A stretch of DNA of 64,000 nt, from the NCBI RefSeq assembly GCF_014696345.1, contig NZ_JACJPY010000006.1:52301-116300 (forward strand), read 5' to 3'. Origin of the DNA: Pseudanabaena cinerea FACHB-1277 (GTDB taxonomy: Bacteria > Cyanobacteriota > Cyanobacteriia > Pseudanabaenales > Pseudanabaenaceae). The position numbers were made by a program, and so were the translations under genes. How positions within the stretch are numbered: position 1 is the first letter of the stretch; each line of letters starts with the position of its first letter. This document shows, piece after piece, positions 7,675 through 16,304 of the stretch. The notes beneath the pieces are model-generated. The model had not been told where the DNA came from. It searched no databases and was given only the letters and a program-made list of their open reading frames with translations.

Positions 7675-10083
7675 TCAATTAAATTTAATTTCACTTTGTC
7701 TCGCAGTAACGTTGATGAAGCATCCACATCTGTTACACGTAGTAGACTTTGTAGAACTATCAATAGCATTGATATGATTACATCTTGGGCAAGAAATGCT
7801 ACTTGTCATAGTTTTGAGCAATTTGTTCTTATTCTCCAGTGTTGTTTTCTCTACATGAGCTTTTCGTGACAGAACTTGAAGATTGTTTAGCACTGTTTTA
7901 CCACCTTGAGACATCGGTTTAATGTGGTCAATCTGAAAGTCATTACGGATTTTGCTTTTGAATTTACTTACAGCACATGAAATGAATCCATTTTTTGTAG
8001 CTTTGGCAAATACAGCATCTTTGATTTTTCTGTACTCGAAAGGATCTCTTTCTTTAATTTCATTTAAAGTAAGATCTTCGAGTGGTACATCATCGGGAAC
8101 TAATACTGGAAGTACTGAGATTTGGTTGCCATAATATCCTTTAAATTTATATCTTTCAATATCTAACTGCTTTACAAAGTTTAGCTTGGAACCAAAAAGA
8201 ACTTGCCAAAATAATTTCTCATCATTCCAAAGTGAATCAATATAAGCATCTGTAGCTCTATCTCCCAAATCGTTGTCATAAATATGTTTAGCAACGATCG
8301 CTAAATTACATTTTCTTCTTTCACTAAAAGCTAAAAATTCTGGTCTAATTTGCTTTTGAGCATAAAATCGGAGAATATTAATTACATCGTCATCCCTGTA
8401 TGCAAGAAGTGATTGAGCATTTGGGAGATATTTATCTTTAATAATATTTAATAAATATTCAAGTTCACCCTCTGATAATACTTCCCGATCATCTGCATCA
8501 ATCAGTTTGAATATAGCCTCTAAATCGTTGATAAAATTATCGTAAGCTTCTTCTGTTTCATCGTATAGAAGCACGTCATAATTTCGAGGGACAGATTCTC
8601 CTGATTCACAAGGTTCAAGAATTGAAAATCTATAAATACCAATAGGAATACGCTTGAGAAAATCTAATTTTTCTAGGTCAGTTGTATCTATTGAACTATC
8701 CATGATTTTGGCAAATTCTTCGATTTTGTCAATCGATATCAATCGAGCTATTTTCTTAGCTGTCTCTTTGTCTCGATCAATAAATTCGGCATCTTCTTCA
8801 ATATGCAGTTTTTCAGGATTTACCCAATTGATTTTATTTTCCCAATCATCGATAAATGTTACAACATAAGCTTTGTCAGTACCTCCCGCCTTAGTCCCAC
8901 GCAAAGCCCTGCCGATCATTTGAGTCATTAAAATCGTGGAAGTAGTGGGGCGAGTCAAGAAGACTGTTTGGACATTTGGTAAATCTGTCCCCTCCGTCAA
9001 CATTTCAACATTAATCAATACTTCAAGTTTACCATCCTTAAATTGCTGTATTTTTTTGCCATTTTCTTGAGGAGAAATAGTAGCACCAGTTCCTGCACTT
9101 TGAATACTAGAGACTACAAAATCAGATTTAATCCCTCTACTTCTAAAAACTCCGTCTAGCGTAACTGCGTGAACTACATCAATTGCAAAAACTAGCAGAG
9201 GTTTGTATTTATCTCTATTGTTGATGTAATGATCGACAATTTGTCTATTACGAACATTTGACATCGCAATTTTTTCAGCAACATCCCTTGGGATTTTATC
9301 GAATCCCTCAATTGATTTGATATCGTTATCAGATAACTCATGATAAAAATTCAATTGTGTTTCTAAGCTTTCAAAGATTGGCTCAGCAAGAATACCTCTA
9401 TTGATTAGCGTTCTTAAATGTTCAGCAAATATGATGTCATCTGGAAACACCTTTTTTAAAAGCCCCGCCTCGCCTTCTTCAGTTCGGAAAGGAGTAGCGG
9501 TTAAACCCAACATCTTAAAATTCTTACTTTTTTTCCGATCTGTAAAGTTTTTTTCAATACTCTCAATTAATTTGCGATAGGTCTTCGCAGATGCGTGGTG
9601 AGCTTCATCGATCACTAATAGAATTGACTCAGCATGATTAACCCAATTTTCTAACAGATAAATTAAGCCACTGTTCAGACTATCTTTACTCGCAATAATG
9701 ATGTCATCAGTAGATTTAATATTGGCTGGAATATCGTGTTTAGGATGTCCAGAGATAATACGATACCTAAACTGTTTGACATTCTGAACTGTTGAGGAGT
9801 AGGCACTGTTTTTTACAGTATCAAGAGCTTGATTGAGTAATTCGTGACGATGAGCAATCCACAGAACTTTTTGTCCCTTATCGATAAAATTTTTAAGCAT
9901 CCAGTGAACTGCGGTCAAAGTCTTACCGCCACCCGTAGGCAAAACCAACAACCCCTTGAATGGCGCTGAATTTTTTTTGTCAAGCGCTTGAATAGCTTGG
10001 TTTTGATGCTCGTATAAGTCTCGTGGATTCTCACCTCTACTGACTCTTATCGTTCCCGATTTTTCAACTTGTGAAGTTTGCAT
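7675..10083 (-). CDS. SF2 DEAD/DEAH helicase fused to HNH nuclease and zinc ribbon
   Basis: An 802-residue fusion. Residues about 25-430 form a type-III-restriction-like SF2 helicase: Walker A LPTGGGKT with Lys54, DEAH in VIDEAHHASAKTYRKL, motif III GLTATPFR, and motif VI MIGRALRG. A long middle region of unknown fold follows. Near residues 725-760 there is an HNH nuclease core (FQIDHIKPMSQGG, then an Asn and a His in NLQVLSRKAH). The last 35 residues hold two Cys pairs (CPRC and CNRC), a zinc ribbon. No methyltransferase or specificity gene is adjacent, so it is not an ordinary restriction system. A defence role against foreign DNA is inference from architecture and from the HEPN/MNT and YhcG neighbours. 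Confidence 0.88.
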   Translation of the reverse strand: MQTSQVEKSGTIRVSRGENPRDLYEHQNQAIQALDKKNSAPFKGLLVLPTGGGKTLTAVHWMLKNFIDKGQKVLWIAHRHELLNQALDTVKNSAYSSTVQNVKQFRYRIISGHPKHDIPANIKSTDDIIIASKDSLNSGLIYLLENWVNHAESILLVIDEAHHASAKTYRKLIESIEKNFTDRKKSKNFKMLGLTATPFRTEEGEAGLLKKVFPDDIIFAEHLRTLINRGILAEPIFESLETQLNFYHELSDNDIKSIEGFDKIPRDVAEKIAMSNVRNRQIVDHYINNRDKYKPLLVFAIDVVHAVTLDGVFRSRGIKSDFVVSSIQSAGTGATISPQENGKKIQQFKDGKLEVLINVEMLTEGTDLPNVQTVFLTRPTTSTILMTQMIGRALRGTKAGGTDKAYVVTFIDDWENKINWVNPEKLHIEEDAEFIDRDKETAKKIARLISIDKIEEFAKIMDSSIDTTDLEKLDFLKRIPIGIYRFSILEPCESGESVPRNYDVLLYDETEEAYDNFINDLEAIFKLIDADDREVLSEGELEYLLNIIKDKYLPNAQSLLAYRDDDVINILRFYAQKQIRPEFLAFSERRKCNLAIVAKHIYDNDLGDRATDAYIDSLWNDEKLFWQVLFGSKLNFVKQLDIERYKFKGYYGNQISVLPVLVPDDVPLEDLTLNEIKERDPFEYRKIKDAVFAKATKNGFISCAVSKFKSKIRNDFQIDHIKPMSQGGKTVLNNLQVLSRKAHVEKTTLENKNKLLKTMTSSISCPRCNHINAIDSSTKSTTCNRCGCFINVTARQSEIKFN

Positions 10084-10249
10084 CTTTTAGTTAAACTTAG
10101 TTATTTTTTAACTTGCCTTGGATTCTTGCAATAGTATCACACTACTATCCTTAGTGTCATACATTCATCAGCAATAGGAGATAAAATATTTAAAATCTCG
10201 GCAGCGCTAATGTCATCGCATACCCAATATTCTCATCAAAATAAAACTC

Positions 10250-11266
10250 CTACATTCCCCCCAACAACCTAGCCACCTGCTCTGGAGCAGGCAACTGTCC
10301 CTGCAACTCCAACGGCAAAGACGACACAATTTGATAAGTGGCAATCCCGATCGCCTGATTCGACTGCCGTAGCGCATACTCCACAATCGTCCGATCCTTT
10401 GACTTACAAAGAATAATTCCAATCGCCGCATTCTCACCCTCCAACCTCACGCGATCGTCCAGAGCCGCCAAATAGAACTGCATCTTCCCCACATATTCAG
10501 GCAAAAACTTCCCAATCTTTAACTCAACCGCCACCAAACACTTCAGCCCACGGTGATACAACAACAAATCAATAAAATACTCCTCATCACTAATCTCCAG
10601 ACGATATTGACTACCCACAAAAGTAAACATCCCACCCATCTCTCGCAAAAATGGTTCCACCCTTGTCAAAATCGCTTTCTCAAGTTCGCGTTCGCTATGT
10701 TCATCCGCTAATTCCAGAAAATCAAATGTATATGCATCCTTAATCGCAAGCTTAGCGCGATCGCGCATCTCCTCTGACAAAGTGCGATCAAAATTTGTTT
10801 GATTTAGCAAAGTCTTTTCGTAAATTTTGTTCTCGATTTGGTGAATTAACACATTTTTTGTCCAGCCAAATTTTTGAGTCATGCGAATGTAAAACTCTCT
10901 CTGCAAATCGTCTTTACACTTCTCCAAGATCACCAGATTATGAGTCCAGCCAATTTCTGCAACCAATGGTTGCAGTTTTTCATTCGTGCGGTAAGTGACA
11001 TAAAAATTTCGCATATTCCAAATATTCCGCGCCGAAAACCCAGCCATACCATGAAACTCAACCTGCAAATCCTGAGCTAATTGTTCCACTACTGCCTTAC
11101 CCCAACCAGCGATCTCTTGACGAGTAACGATTAACTCACCAATATCCCAATAAAACGCCATTAACTCTCGATTAACCGCCTTTAAAGCCTCATACTGAGC
11201 AGCACGAATCCGATGCTTCACCGCCACTAACAAACTTCGATAATCTTCTGTAACTTCAATTGCCAT
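10250..11266 (-). CDS. YhcG/DUF1016 family protein with PD-(D/E)XK nuclease domain
   Basis: A 338-residue protein with the DUF1016 N-terminal helical domain (about 1-170; it includes the stretch FSARNIWNMRNFY) and a C-terminal PD-(D/E)XK nuclease fold. The likely active-site residues are the Asp in FIDLLLYHRGL and the Glu-Leu-Lys in VAVELKIGKF. Proteins of this family occur widely in accessory and defence-rich regions. A second, internally deleted copy of this gene lies at 12071-12508 and is about 98 percent identical at the DNA level where the two align, so one of them is a recent duplicate. This copy appears intact. Confidence 0.9.
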   Translation of the reverse strand: MAIEVTEDYRSLLVAVKHRIRAAQYEALKAVNRELMAFYWDIGELIVTRQEIAGWGKAVVEQLAQDLQVEFHGMAGFSARNIWNMRNFYVTYRTNEKLQPLVAEIGWTHNLVILEKCKDDLQREFYIRMTQKFGWTKNVLIHQIENKIYEKTLLNQTNFDRTLSEEMRDRAKLAIKDAYTFDFLELADEHSERELEKAILTRVEPFLREMGGMFTFVGSQYRLEISDEEYFIDLLLYHRGLKCLVAVELKIGKFLPEYVGKMQFYLAALDDRVRLEGENAAIGIILCKSKDRTIVEYALRQSNQAIGIATYQIVSSLPLELQGQLPAPEQVARLLGGM

Positions 11267-11297
11267 ATCTTTAGATTGTTACAACACTAAAGGATTA

Positions 11298-11552
11298 TCA
11301 CTCAGCATCGATTCCGTCCCACATTTCAGAAATTGGTCTAGTTTGACCTGCCTTAGCTTGCTGAAAAGCCCGTTTCAAACTCGCCTTCACCTCTTCAATA
11401 GGCGTATCATCAGGATCATCTTCCAACTCCTGAACTGGTTCAGAAAACAACACAATCACACGGACACGCCCAGATATATCCACGTCAAAAGGATGATCCA
11501 ACAATAAATGCCCTTGGCGATCAATTGTCCCTGTAGCTTCCACTGCTCTCAT
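11298..11552 (-). CDS. Antitoxin-like protein, orphan (AGQTxPISxxW family)
   Basis: An 84-residue acidic protein. Its C-terminus AKAGQTRPISEMWDG has the same motif as the antitoxin at 20702-20959 (AAAGQTFPISQLWED), so the two are related. That second gene is followed immediately by a RelE/ParE toxin. Here the expected toxin position is occupied by the YhcG gene, 31 bp downstream, so this antitoxin is apparently orphaned. Its N-terminal half (ATGTIDRQGHLLLD) looks like a small DNA-binding beta domain, but I cannot assign it to a family with certainty. Confidence 0.62.
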   Translation of the reverse strand: MRAVEATGTIDRQGHLLLDHPFDVDISGRVRVIVLFSEPVQELEDDPDDTPIEEVKASLKRAFQQAKAGQTRPISEMWDGIDAE

Positions 11553-11631
11553 TTAGATAACCTCACTAATAATGAGAAATAAAAATATACTGTAAATCTA
11601 ATATAGCCTAGTCAGTTAGATACAGACCTTT

Positions 11632-11916
11632 TCACCAAGACTTACCTTTCATTTCATCAGGAAATAACAAGCGATCGGATAACCTATCTTGATCCAAAGC
11701 CTCAATCAAGTACGCACCTGTTGTTTTTTGTTCTTCAATATCAGCATCACTTAACCAAGACTCTAATAAACTTACAGCTTTCTTTTGCCTCTCTTTCTGC
11801 ATAAAAGCAGATGTCAACATTTGAATCACAAACTCTTCAACAGTAAGACTTTGCTGATTAGCTGCTTGAAATAACGAGCTTTCTAAATTTGGTGGAAGGT
11901 CAAGAGTGAGAGTCAT
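11632..11916 (-). CDS. Small antitoxin-like protein
   Basis: A 94-residue protein. The N-terminus MTLTLDLPPNLESSL followed by a helical region is the pattern of ribbon-helix-helix-like antitoxin heads in cyanobacteria. A good ribosome binding site (GAGGA) precedes the ATG. No toxin gene follows: the next gene downstream is the orphan antitoxin at 11298-11552. It begins directly after the fragment at 11950-12069, whose 3' end seems to have been cut off at this junction. Function as an antitoxin is inference from size, start motif and setting. Confidence 0.55.
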   Translation of the reverse strand: MTLTLDLPPNLESSLFQAANQQSLTVEEFVIQMLTSAFMQKERQKKAVSLLESWLSDADIEEQKTTGAYLIEALDQDRLSDRLLFPDEMKGKSW

Positions 11917-11949
11917 AGTTATTTCCTCATCTATTACTACTACAAGCTT

Positions 11950-12069
11950 TCATAATACTACACCATCCAACTGCTCCGAAAAAATCTCAAAAAGACGATC
12001 TTGAGCCTCTTTGACTAAATCACCCACCGAAACATTGTGATTTTGTTTCTTCGCATCCAGAAATATCAC
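11950..12069 (-). pseudogene. C-terminal fragment of a split gene (see 12987-13190)
   Basis: An open stretch of 39 codons reading IFLDAKKQNHNVSVGDL and then KEAQDRLFEI. From memory of a small conserved cyanobacterial protein family, this is the middle-to-late part of proteins whose early part reads like the fragment at 12987-13190 (PSWRVAKMEFVDPFGWH). The two fragments lie in the right order on the same strand, separated by the DUF29 and truncated YhcG genes. The end of the family is also missing here, cut by the stop at 11950. A GTG at 12067 could serve as a start, but an independent function is unlikely. The family assignment is unverified. Confidence 0.45.
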
Positions 12070-12070
12070 C

Positions 12071-12508
12071 CTACATTCCCCCCAACAACCTAGCCACCTG
12101 CTCAGGAGCAGGCAACTGTCCCTGCAACTCCAACGGCAAAGACGACACAATTTGATAAGTGGCAACCCCGATCACCAGATTATGAGTCCAGCCAATTTCT
12201 GCAACCATTGGTTGCAGTTTTTCATTCGTGCGGTAAGTGACATAAAAATTTCGCATATTCCAAATATTTCGCGCCGAAAACCCAGCCATACCATGAAACT
12301 CAACCTGCAAATCCTGAGCTAATTGTTCCACCACTGACTTACCCCAACCAGCGATCTCTTGACGAGTAAAGATTAACTCACCAATATCCCAATAAAGCGC
12401 CATTAACTCTCGATTAACCGCCTTTAAAGCCTCATACTGAGCAGCACGAATCCGATGCTTCACCGCCACTAACAAACTTCGATAATCTTCTGTAACTTCA
12501 ATTGCCAT
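12071..12508 (-). pseudogene. YhcG/DUF1016 duplicate with 579-bp in-frame internal deletion
   Basis: A 145-residue reading frame whose first part matches the start of the intact YhcG gene (10250-11266) through EIGWTHNLVI, and whose last 34 or so residues match that gene's C-terminus from GIATYQIV on. The 193 missing residues contain the whole nuclease core. The junction is at GATC (12170-12173); the same GATC occurs at both ends of the missing segment in the intact copy (10349-10352 and 10928-10931), which is the mark of a microhomology deletion. The frame is kept, so a short DUF1016 protein could still be made. It also overlaps nothing essential: the frame runs back to 12538, but the ATG at 12508 matches the intact gene. 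Confidence 0.9.
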
Positions 12509-12528
12509 ATCTTTAGACTTCCCAAAAG

Positions 12529-12978
12529 TTACGCCCAAAAGTTACGATTTAGGATGTCGTTAACATCGCAATTTTCAAGCCAAGAACTAGGAAAATTTAC
12601 TTGGGGATATTCTTCCCTCATCGAAGCAAGAGCCGTCTCAAAGACCTTAGGCAAGATCTCTACAATTTGATTTTTTAAGCTTGGTGCATCTTCCAAAATA
12701 TCTTTAATGTCGTTACGAAAAGCTCTTATTTCTTTTTGCCAGCCAACATAACATTCGGGTAATGGAACATAACAGCGTTTCAGTAAATGCTCAATCAATC
12801 TTCTTAACAGACTTCTGATCGCATTACGCTGACTTTTACCCAAAGTATCTATCTCCTCAATTAAATTTTCTAAATCCAAATTTGCAAAATCATGGGCTTT
12901 CAGCTTAGCGATGGTATCTTCGACCCAAAGCAAAATATCTTGGTCATAGAGAGATTGAGGTGTAAGTAACTCTGTCAT
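12529..12978 (-). CDS. DUF29 family protein
   Basis: A 149-residue protein of the DUF29 family, common and multicopy in cyanobacteria. Recognisable segments are LYDQDILLWVEDTIAKLKAH at the N-terminus, the stretch from NLIEEIDTLGKSQRNAI, then a conserved Leu/Arg-rich helix, and W near ECYVGWQKEIR. The function of the family is unknown. It sits between the two halves of the split gene, directly upstream of the truncated YhcG copy, and probably arrived with it as one inserted block of about 0.9 kb. Confidence 0.88.
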   Translation of the reverse strand: MTELLTPQSLYDQDILLWVEDTIAKLKAHDFANLDLENLIEEIDTLGKSQRNAIRSLLRRLIEHLLKRCYVPLPECYVGWQKEIRAFRNDIKDILEDAPSLKNQIVEILPKVFETALASMREEYPQVNFPSSWLENCDVNDILNRNFWA

Positions 12979-12986
12979 TTTCGCCT

Positions 12987-13190
12987 CTACATACTAAATA
13001 CTAACCCAAATACTATACTACAACTTTTATCTAGAATATGCCAACCAAAAGGATCGACAAACTCCATCTTCGCAACTCGCCAACTAGGGCTTTTCTGATA
13101 ATAACTATTAGGATCTACTGCTATTCGAGGTTGCTTACTGGGTGATGGAACTTCTCTAGCCTGTTTGGGCTGCTTGACCTTCTTAACCAT
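12987..13190 (-). pseudogene. N-terminal fragment of a split small conserved gene
   Basis: A 67-codon frame with a Lys/Pro-rich head, then DPNSYYQKSPSWRVAKMEF and VDPFGWHILDKS, followed by about ten residues (CSIVFGLVFSM) of unrelated hydrophobic character before a stop. The first part looks like a family of about 120-130 residues whose later part matches the fragment at 11950-12069. The tail after HILDKS probably comes from the DNA that interrupted the gene. The DUF29 gene starts eight bases after this stop. The product, if made, is truncated. Confidence 0.5.
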
Positions 13191-13327
13191 TACTGCAAAC
13201 TTCCATAATACTCAGCGATCGCCGCCAACGAAATCACTCAATTTAATAAGTAGCAAGCACCAATCTAATATTTGACTAAAAAGTGGTGTGATGAGCGATC
13301 GCCTATACCCACATTTAAGTATGCTTC

Positions 13328-13558
13328 CTATGCGATGGACAAACCCGCCAATTTCTGTAGATCCTCCTTAAAAATGTAGTAGTTTGAGCTATTGCTTCCT
13401 CCGCCATCACATAAAAGCAAGATAGATATAGCAAAGCCATAATAAAACTGCCCTAATTGTTGCCACCATTCCCTGATACTGTCGCAAGCAAATTCAACTG
13501 ATTGTGATTGATGAGGGTCTTCTGGGTTTGAGGTGTAAACTGTATAGAGACGATACAA
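13328..13558 (-). pseudogene. ISAzo13-family transposase fragment
   Basis: A 76-codon frame containing SIREWWQQLGQFYYGFAISI and then LLLCDGGGSNSS followed by YYIFKEDLQKLA, which is the highly recognisable core of ISAzo13-type (Rhodopirellula-type) DDE transposases; the Asp of CDGGGSN is a catalytic residue. The frame is open for less than a fifth of a complete transposase (about 400 residues). It loses homology at both ends, and I find no matching flanking inverted repeats. It is therefore a relic marking the right border of the accessory block. Confidence 0.82.
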
Positions 13559-13714
13559 TATTTGGCGGCGTTATTAGTCTCTAACTATTGCTCGGAGAGA
13601 CTTCTGGCTACTATCAGTTGTGCTTATCCCCATGAACCCAGAAGAGCCCTCTGTACGATCGCGATGTTGAGGTGTTGAAAGGCGCTCGCAGTTTGATAAC
13701 GCGAACATTACAAC

Positions 13715-14815
13715 TTATACTTCTTGAGGTGGCTCAGTGGGCGGCATTGCAGGAGTTGGGGAATCGGGAGCAAGATTTACGCCTCGCATCGTGTCAACAG
13801 TACCCTTGATAAATCCTGAGATTGGTACAGCGACCAACAAACCCAAAACGCCATTGAGTTTAAAGCCAATATCCAAAGAAACTAACATCCACACTGGATT
13901 CAGACCTGTCAACTCACCAACAATGCGTGGACCCAAAACATTCTCGACAACCTGAATCACGGCAACAGCCACTAAAAGAACCTTCACTCCTAGCCAAAAA
14001 TTTTGTAAAGCCAATAATAAGCTAACTGTGATAATTGTAGTTGCGCCACCAAGGGGGATCAAGCTGGCTAAACCAATACCAAATCCAAAAAGCTGTGCTA
14101 GGGGAATACCCAAAATTAGCATGGCAGTAGTTTGTGCCACACCTAAAATTGTTGCGAGAGTGACTTGTCCTACAATAAATCTCTCGAAATTGCGCGGTAA
14201 TAGCCTCCTAACTTGATCATTCCATTTTGGTGGCAACCAACTTAATAAACCATTCCAAAGAAAACTACCACGCAAAACCAAGAAAATTGAAAATACAAAG
14301 GTCAGGAATACATTAACAATGCTACCGATCGCACCAAATACAAAACCAAATAGCTGACTGGTGACTGTTCGCAAAACTCCAGTCAATTTTTCGATTAGCT
14401 GGTTGAAAGTACCGCTAAAGTCGATCGGTAACTGCTCAGCGATCGCCCAAGTCTGCAAGGTTTGTAGTTGTTGCTGTCCTGACTTGATCCATTCAGGTAA
14501 ACGCACTAGCAGTTCATTTGCCTGCGATAAAATTAATGGCACAAGGAAAATTGCCAAGGTGCTGAGTAGCATAAAAAACACGAGAATTACCAAACCTGCG
14601 GCAATACCCCGTTTTAGTCCCAGTTTTGTTAAAAAACGAATGGGATAGTCGAGCAGGAAGGAAATCACCGTTGCCGTAATTAGGATACTGATCAAAGGCT
14701 GTAATTCTCGGCATAGTAACAGTAGCAACCAGCCATTGAGAAAAATTAATGGGAAAGTCAGCCCCAGAGAAAACCAACGAGGCAGCTTATTAAGAGTCTC
14801 AATCATACGAAACAA
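13715..14815 (-). CDS. AI-2E family transporter (PerM/YdiK-like)
   Basis: A 366-residue integral membrane protein of the AI-2E exporter/PerM family. It has about eight hydrophobic segments in the usual order: three N-terminal segments, a long helical loop (residues about 90-150), then the conserved C-terminal half with GFGIGLASLIPLGGATT and VVENVLGPRIVGE. The last 20 residues are Pro-rich and cytoplasmic. Family members include exporters of small molecules and Na+/H+ antiporters, so the substrate cannot be named. It is transcribed alone. Confidence 0.92.
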   Translation of the reverse strand: MFRMIETLNKLPRWFSLGLTFPLIFLNGWLLLLLCRELQPLISILITATVISFLLDYPIRFLTKLGLKRGIAAGLVILVFFMLLSTLAIFLVPLILSQANELLVRLPEWIKSGQQQLQTLQTWAIAEQLPIDFSGTFNQLIEKLTGVLRTVTSQLFGFVFGAIGSIVNVFLTFVFSIFLVLRGSFLWNGLLSWLPPKWNDQVRRLLPRNFERFIVGQVTLATILGVAQTTAMLILGIPLAQLFGFGIGLASLIPLGGATTIITVSLLLALQNFWLGVKVLLVAVAVIQVVENVLGPRIVGELTGLNPVWMLVSLDIGFKLNGVLGLLVAVPISGFIKGTVDTMRGVNLAPDSPTPAMPPTEPPQEV

Positions 14816-14974
14816 TATGGTGCGCTAGGTATCCATCTAAAATTGTGCGTTAAAAGTGTTAGATTAACCACAAATTTATAAAAATTTCTTCCTTATGGTA
14901 CAAACACGGATACTAAAAAAGTATGACTGCATTGTCATTTGCACTATCATAAAAATAATACGGTAAGTGGGAAA

Positions 14975-15333
14975 CTCAGTGCTTTAGCGCTGAGAGGGAA
15001 ACGAGCGAGGCAATTTATTGCCTTTAGCCTTTTTCTGGTATAATCAAAGAGTGAGTAAGAATAACTATCTACGCGGTGAAGCATTCTAGTTAAGGAGAGA
15101 TCCCTGCTACTTAGTACGCCTATAGAGAGGCAACACAAAAAGAGCTAATAATGGCAGATTGCAGAGCGTATCGTACTGACTTAGTGATGGACTCCGAAAG
15201 CGAAAAACAAATAAAAGTAAGCATGATTGCAGCACCTTTTAGGTAGTTGTTTTGAATGTGTAGAGGCACTTTGACTATGCCTCTGAAGCTTAGTGATAGG
15301 CTATTCAGGAATCTCAGTCGCTTCAGTGCTGAG
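14975..15333 (+). mobile_element. Probable IS200/IS605-derived non-autonomous element
   Basis: The 559-bp gap between the AI-2E gene and livF holds no credible gene. It does hold two similar hairpins about 340 bp apart: CTCAGTGCTTTAGCGCTGAG (14975-14994, nearly perfect) and an imperfect relative at 15313-15333 that also begins CTCAG and ends CTGAG. Subterminal hairpins of this sort mark IS200/IS605 ends. Between them is a further palindrome (AGGCAATTTATTGCCT, near 15015), a TATAAT box near 15040 and no transposase. I read it as a palindrome-associated, transposase-less derivative, or the decayed ends of a TnpB element. Strand and exact ends are uncertain. Confidence 0.4.
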
Positions 15334-15374
15334 AGTGTCAATTTTTTAAGTGATTTATCCCAATTTATCCCAGT

Positions 15375-16076
15375 TTATCCCAAGTATGCTTGTCTCACTC
15401 TCTCATTACTTAGCAAATCTGATGCCTTGCCCTCAATCGTAATCGTCCCTGATTCCATCACATAGCCCCGATCCGCATTTTGCAGCGCAAGGGTCGCATT
15501 CTGCTCTACCAATAAAATAGTGACCCCACTTTGATTGAGTGCCACAATCGTTTTCAATATTTCGCGGACAATTTGCGGTGCTAATCCTAAACTTGGCTCA
15601 TCCAGCAACAATAGTTGGGGACGGCTCATGACCGCACGGGCGATCGCTAACATTTGTTGTTCTCCGCCGCTTAGAGTGCCTGCTAACTGATTGCGCCGAT
15701 CGCCCAGACGCGGAAAAATCTGAAATTGCTTTTCAATGTCGGCTTTCACTGCCCAGCGATCGCTGCGTAAAAAAGCACCCAGTTCTAGATTATCTAATAC
15801 GGTTTGTCGAGCCAATACCCTGCGCCCCTCTGGACTATGGGCAACCCCAACCCGTACTACTTGATCAGGTCTAAGATCCGTAATATTTTTGCCTTTATAA
15901 ATAATCTGCCCCGATCGTGACGATACTAATCGGGAAATTGCTCGTAAGGTCGTTGTTTTCCCTGCCCCATTTGCACCAATGAGGGTGACAATTTCTCCTG
16001 CATCTATATGTAGATTAAGATCCTGTAAAGCCTGAATGCCACCATAGTTAACACTGAGATTATTAATTTCTAACAC
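15375..16076 (-). CDS. livF: Branched-chain amino-acid ABC transporter ATPase (LivF/NatE type)
   Basis: A 233-residue ABC ATPase of the LivF subfamily, which with LivG, LivH, LivM and a periplasmic binding protein imports branched-chain and other neutral amino acids (NatE in cyanobacteria). Walker A is GANGAGKTT (about residues 34-42), the signature is LSGGEQQ, Walker B is LLLLDEPSLG, and the family-specific stretch SPEGRRVLARQTVLDNL is present. The other subunits are not adjacent, which is usual for the scattered nat genes of cyanobacteria. A urea-transport UrtE role is a less likely alternative because no urt genes are near. Confidence 0.88.
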   Translation of the reverse strand: MLEINNLSVNYGGIQALQDLNLHIDAGEIVTLIGANGAGKTTTLRAISRLVSSRSGQIIYKGKNITDLRPDQVVRVGVAHSPEGRRVLARQTVLDNLELGAFLRSDRWAVKADIEKQFQIFPRLGDRRNQLAGTLSGGEQQMLAIARAVMSRPQLLLLDEPSLGLAPQIVREILKTIVALNQSGVTILLVEQNATLALQNADRGYVMESGTITIEGKASDLLSNERVRQAYLG

Positions 16077-16304
16077 CGATCCACATCTCCCAAGGTTTCA
16101 TCCTAGTAGCAATCTAGTAGCAATGCACAAAGATGTTGCCATACTTTCGCGCATTGAAAGCCAAGTCTAGCAAGGCTTTTATCACTTTTTGTTATCTTTT
16201 ATCACTTCTTATCACTTTTTATCACAAAGTGCTGTAAAACGAGAAATAGCATAGTCATTTCTTATTTTGGTATATTATATTGAAAGTCTATAGGTTTGGA
16301 CATC

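Noticed and set aside
7675..10083. Type I or III restriction system, BREX, or Dnd system around the helicase-HNH gene.
   Set aside because: No methyltransferase, specificity, Pgl or Dnd-type genes are adjacent.
14947..15341. Two minus-strand frames (14947-15138 and 15120-15341) in the gap before livF.
   Set aside because: They run across the hairpins of the probable mobile element, and the products look like random hydrophobic sequence.
16185..16230. Cluster of TATCACTTTTT-like words upstream of the small peptide gene.
   Set aside because: The copies are short, A+T-rich and irregularly spaced; I cannot tell them from chance or slippage, so they are not called an operator.
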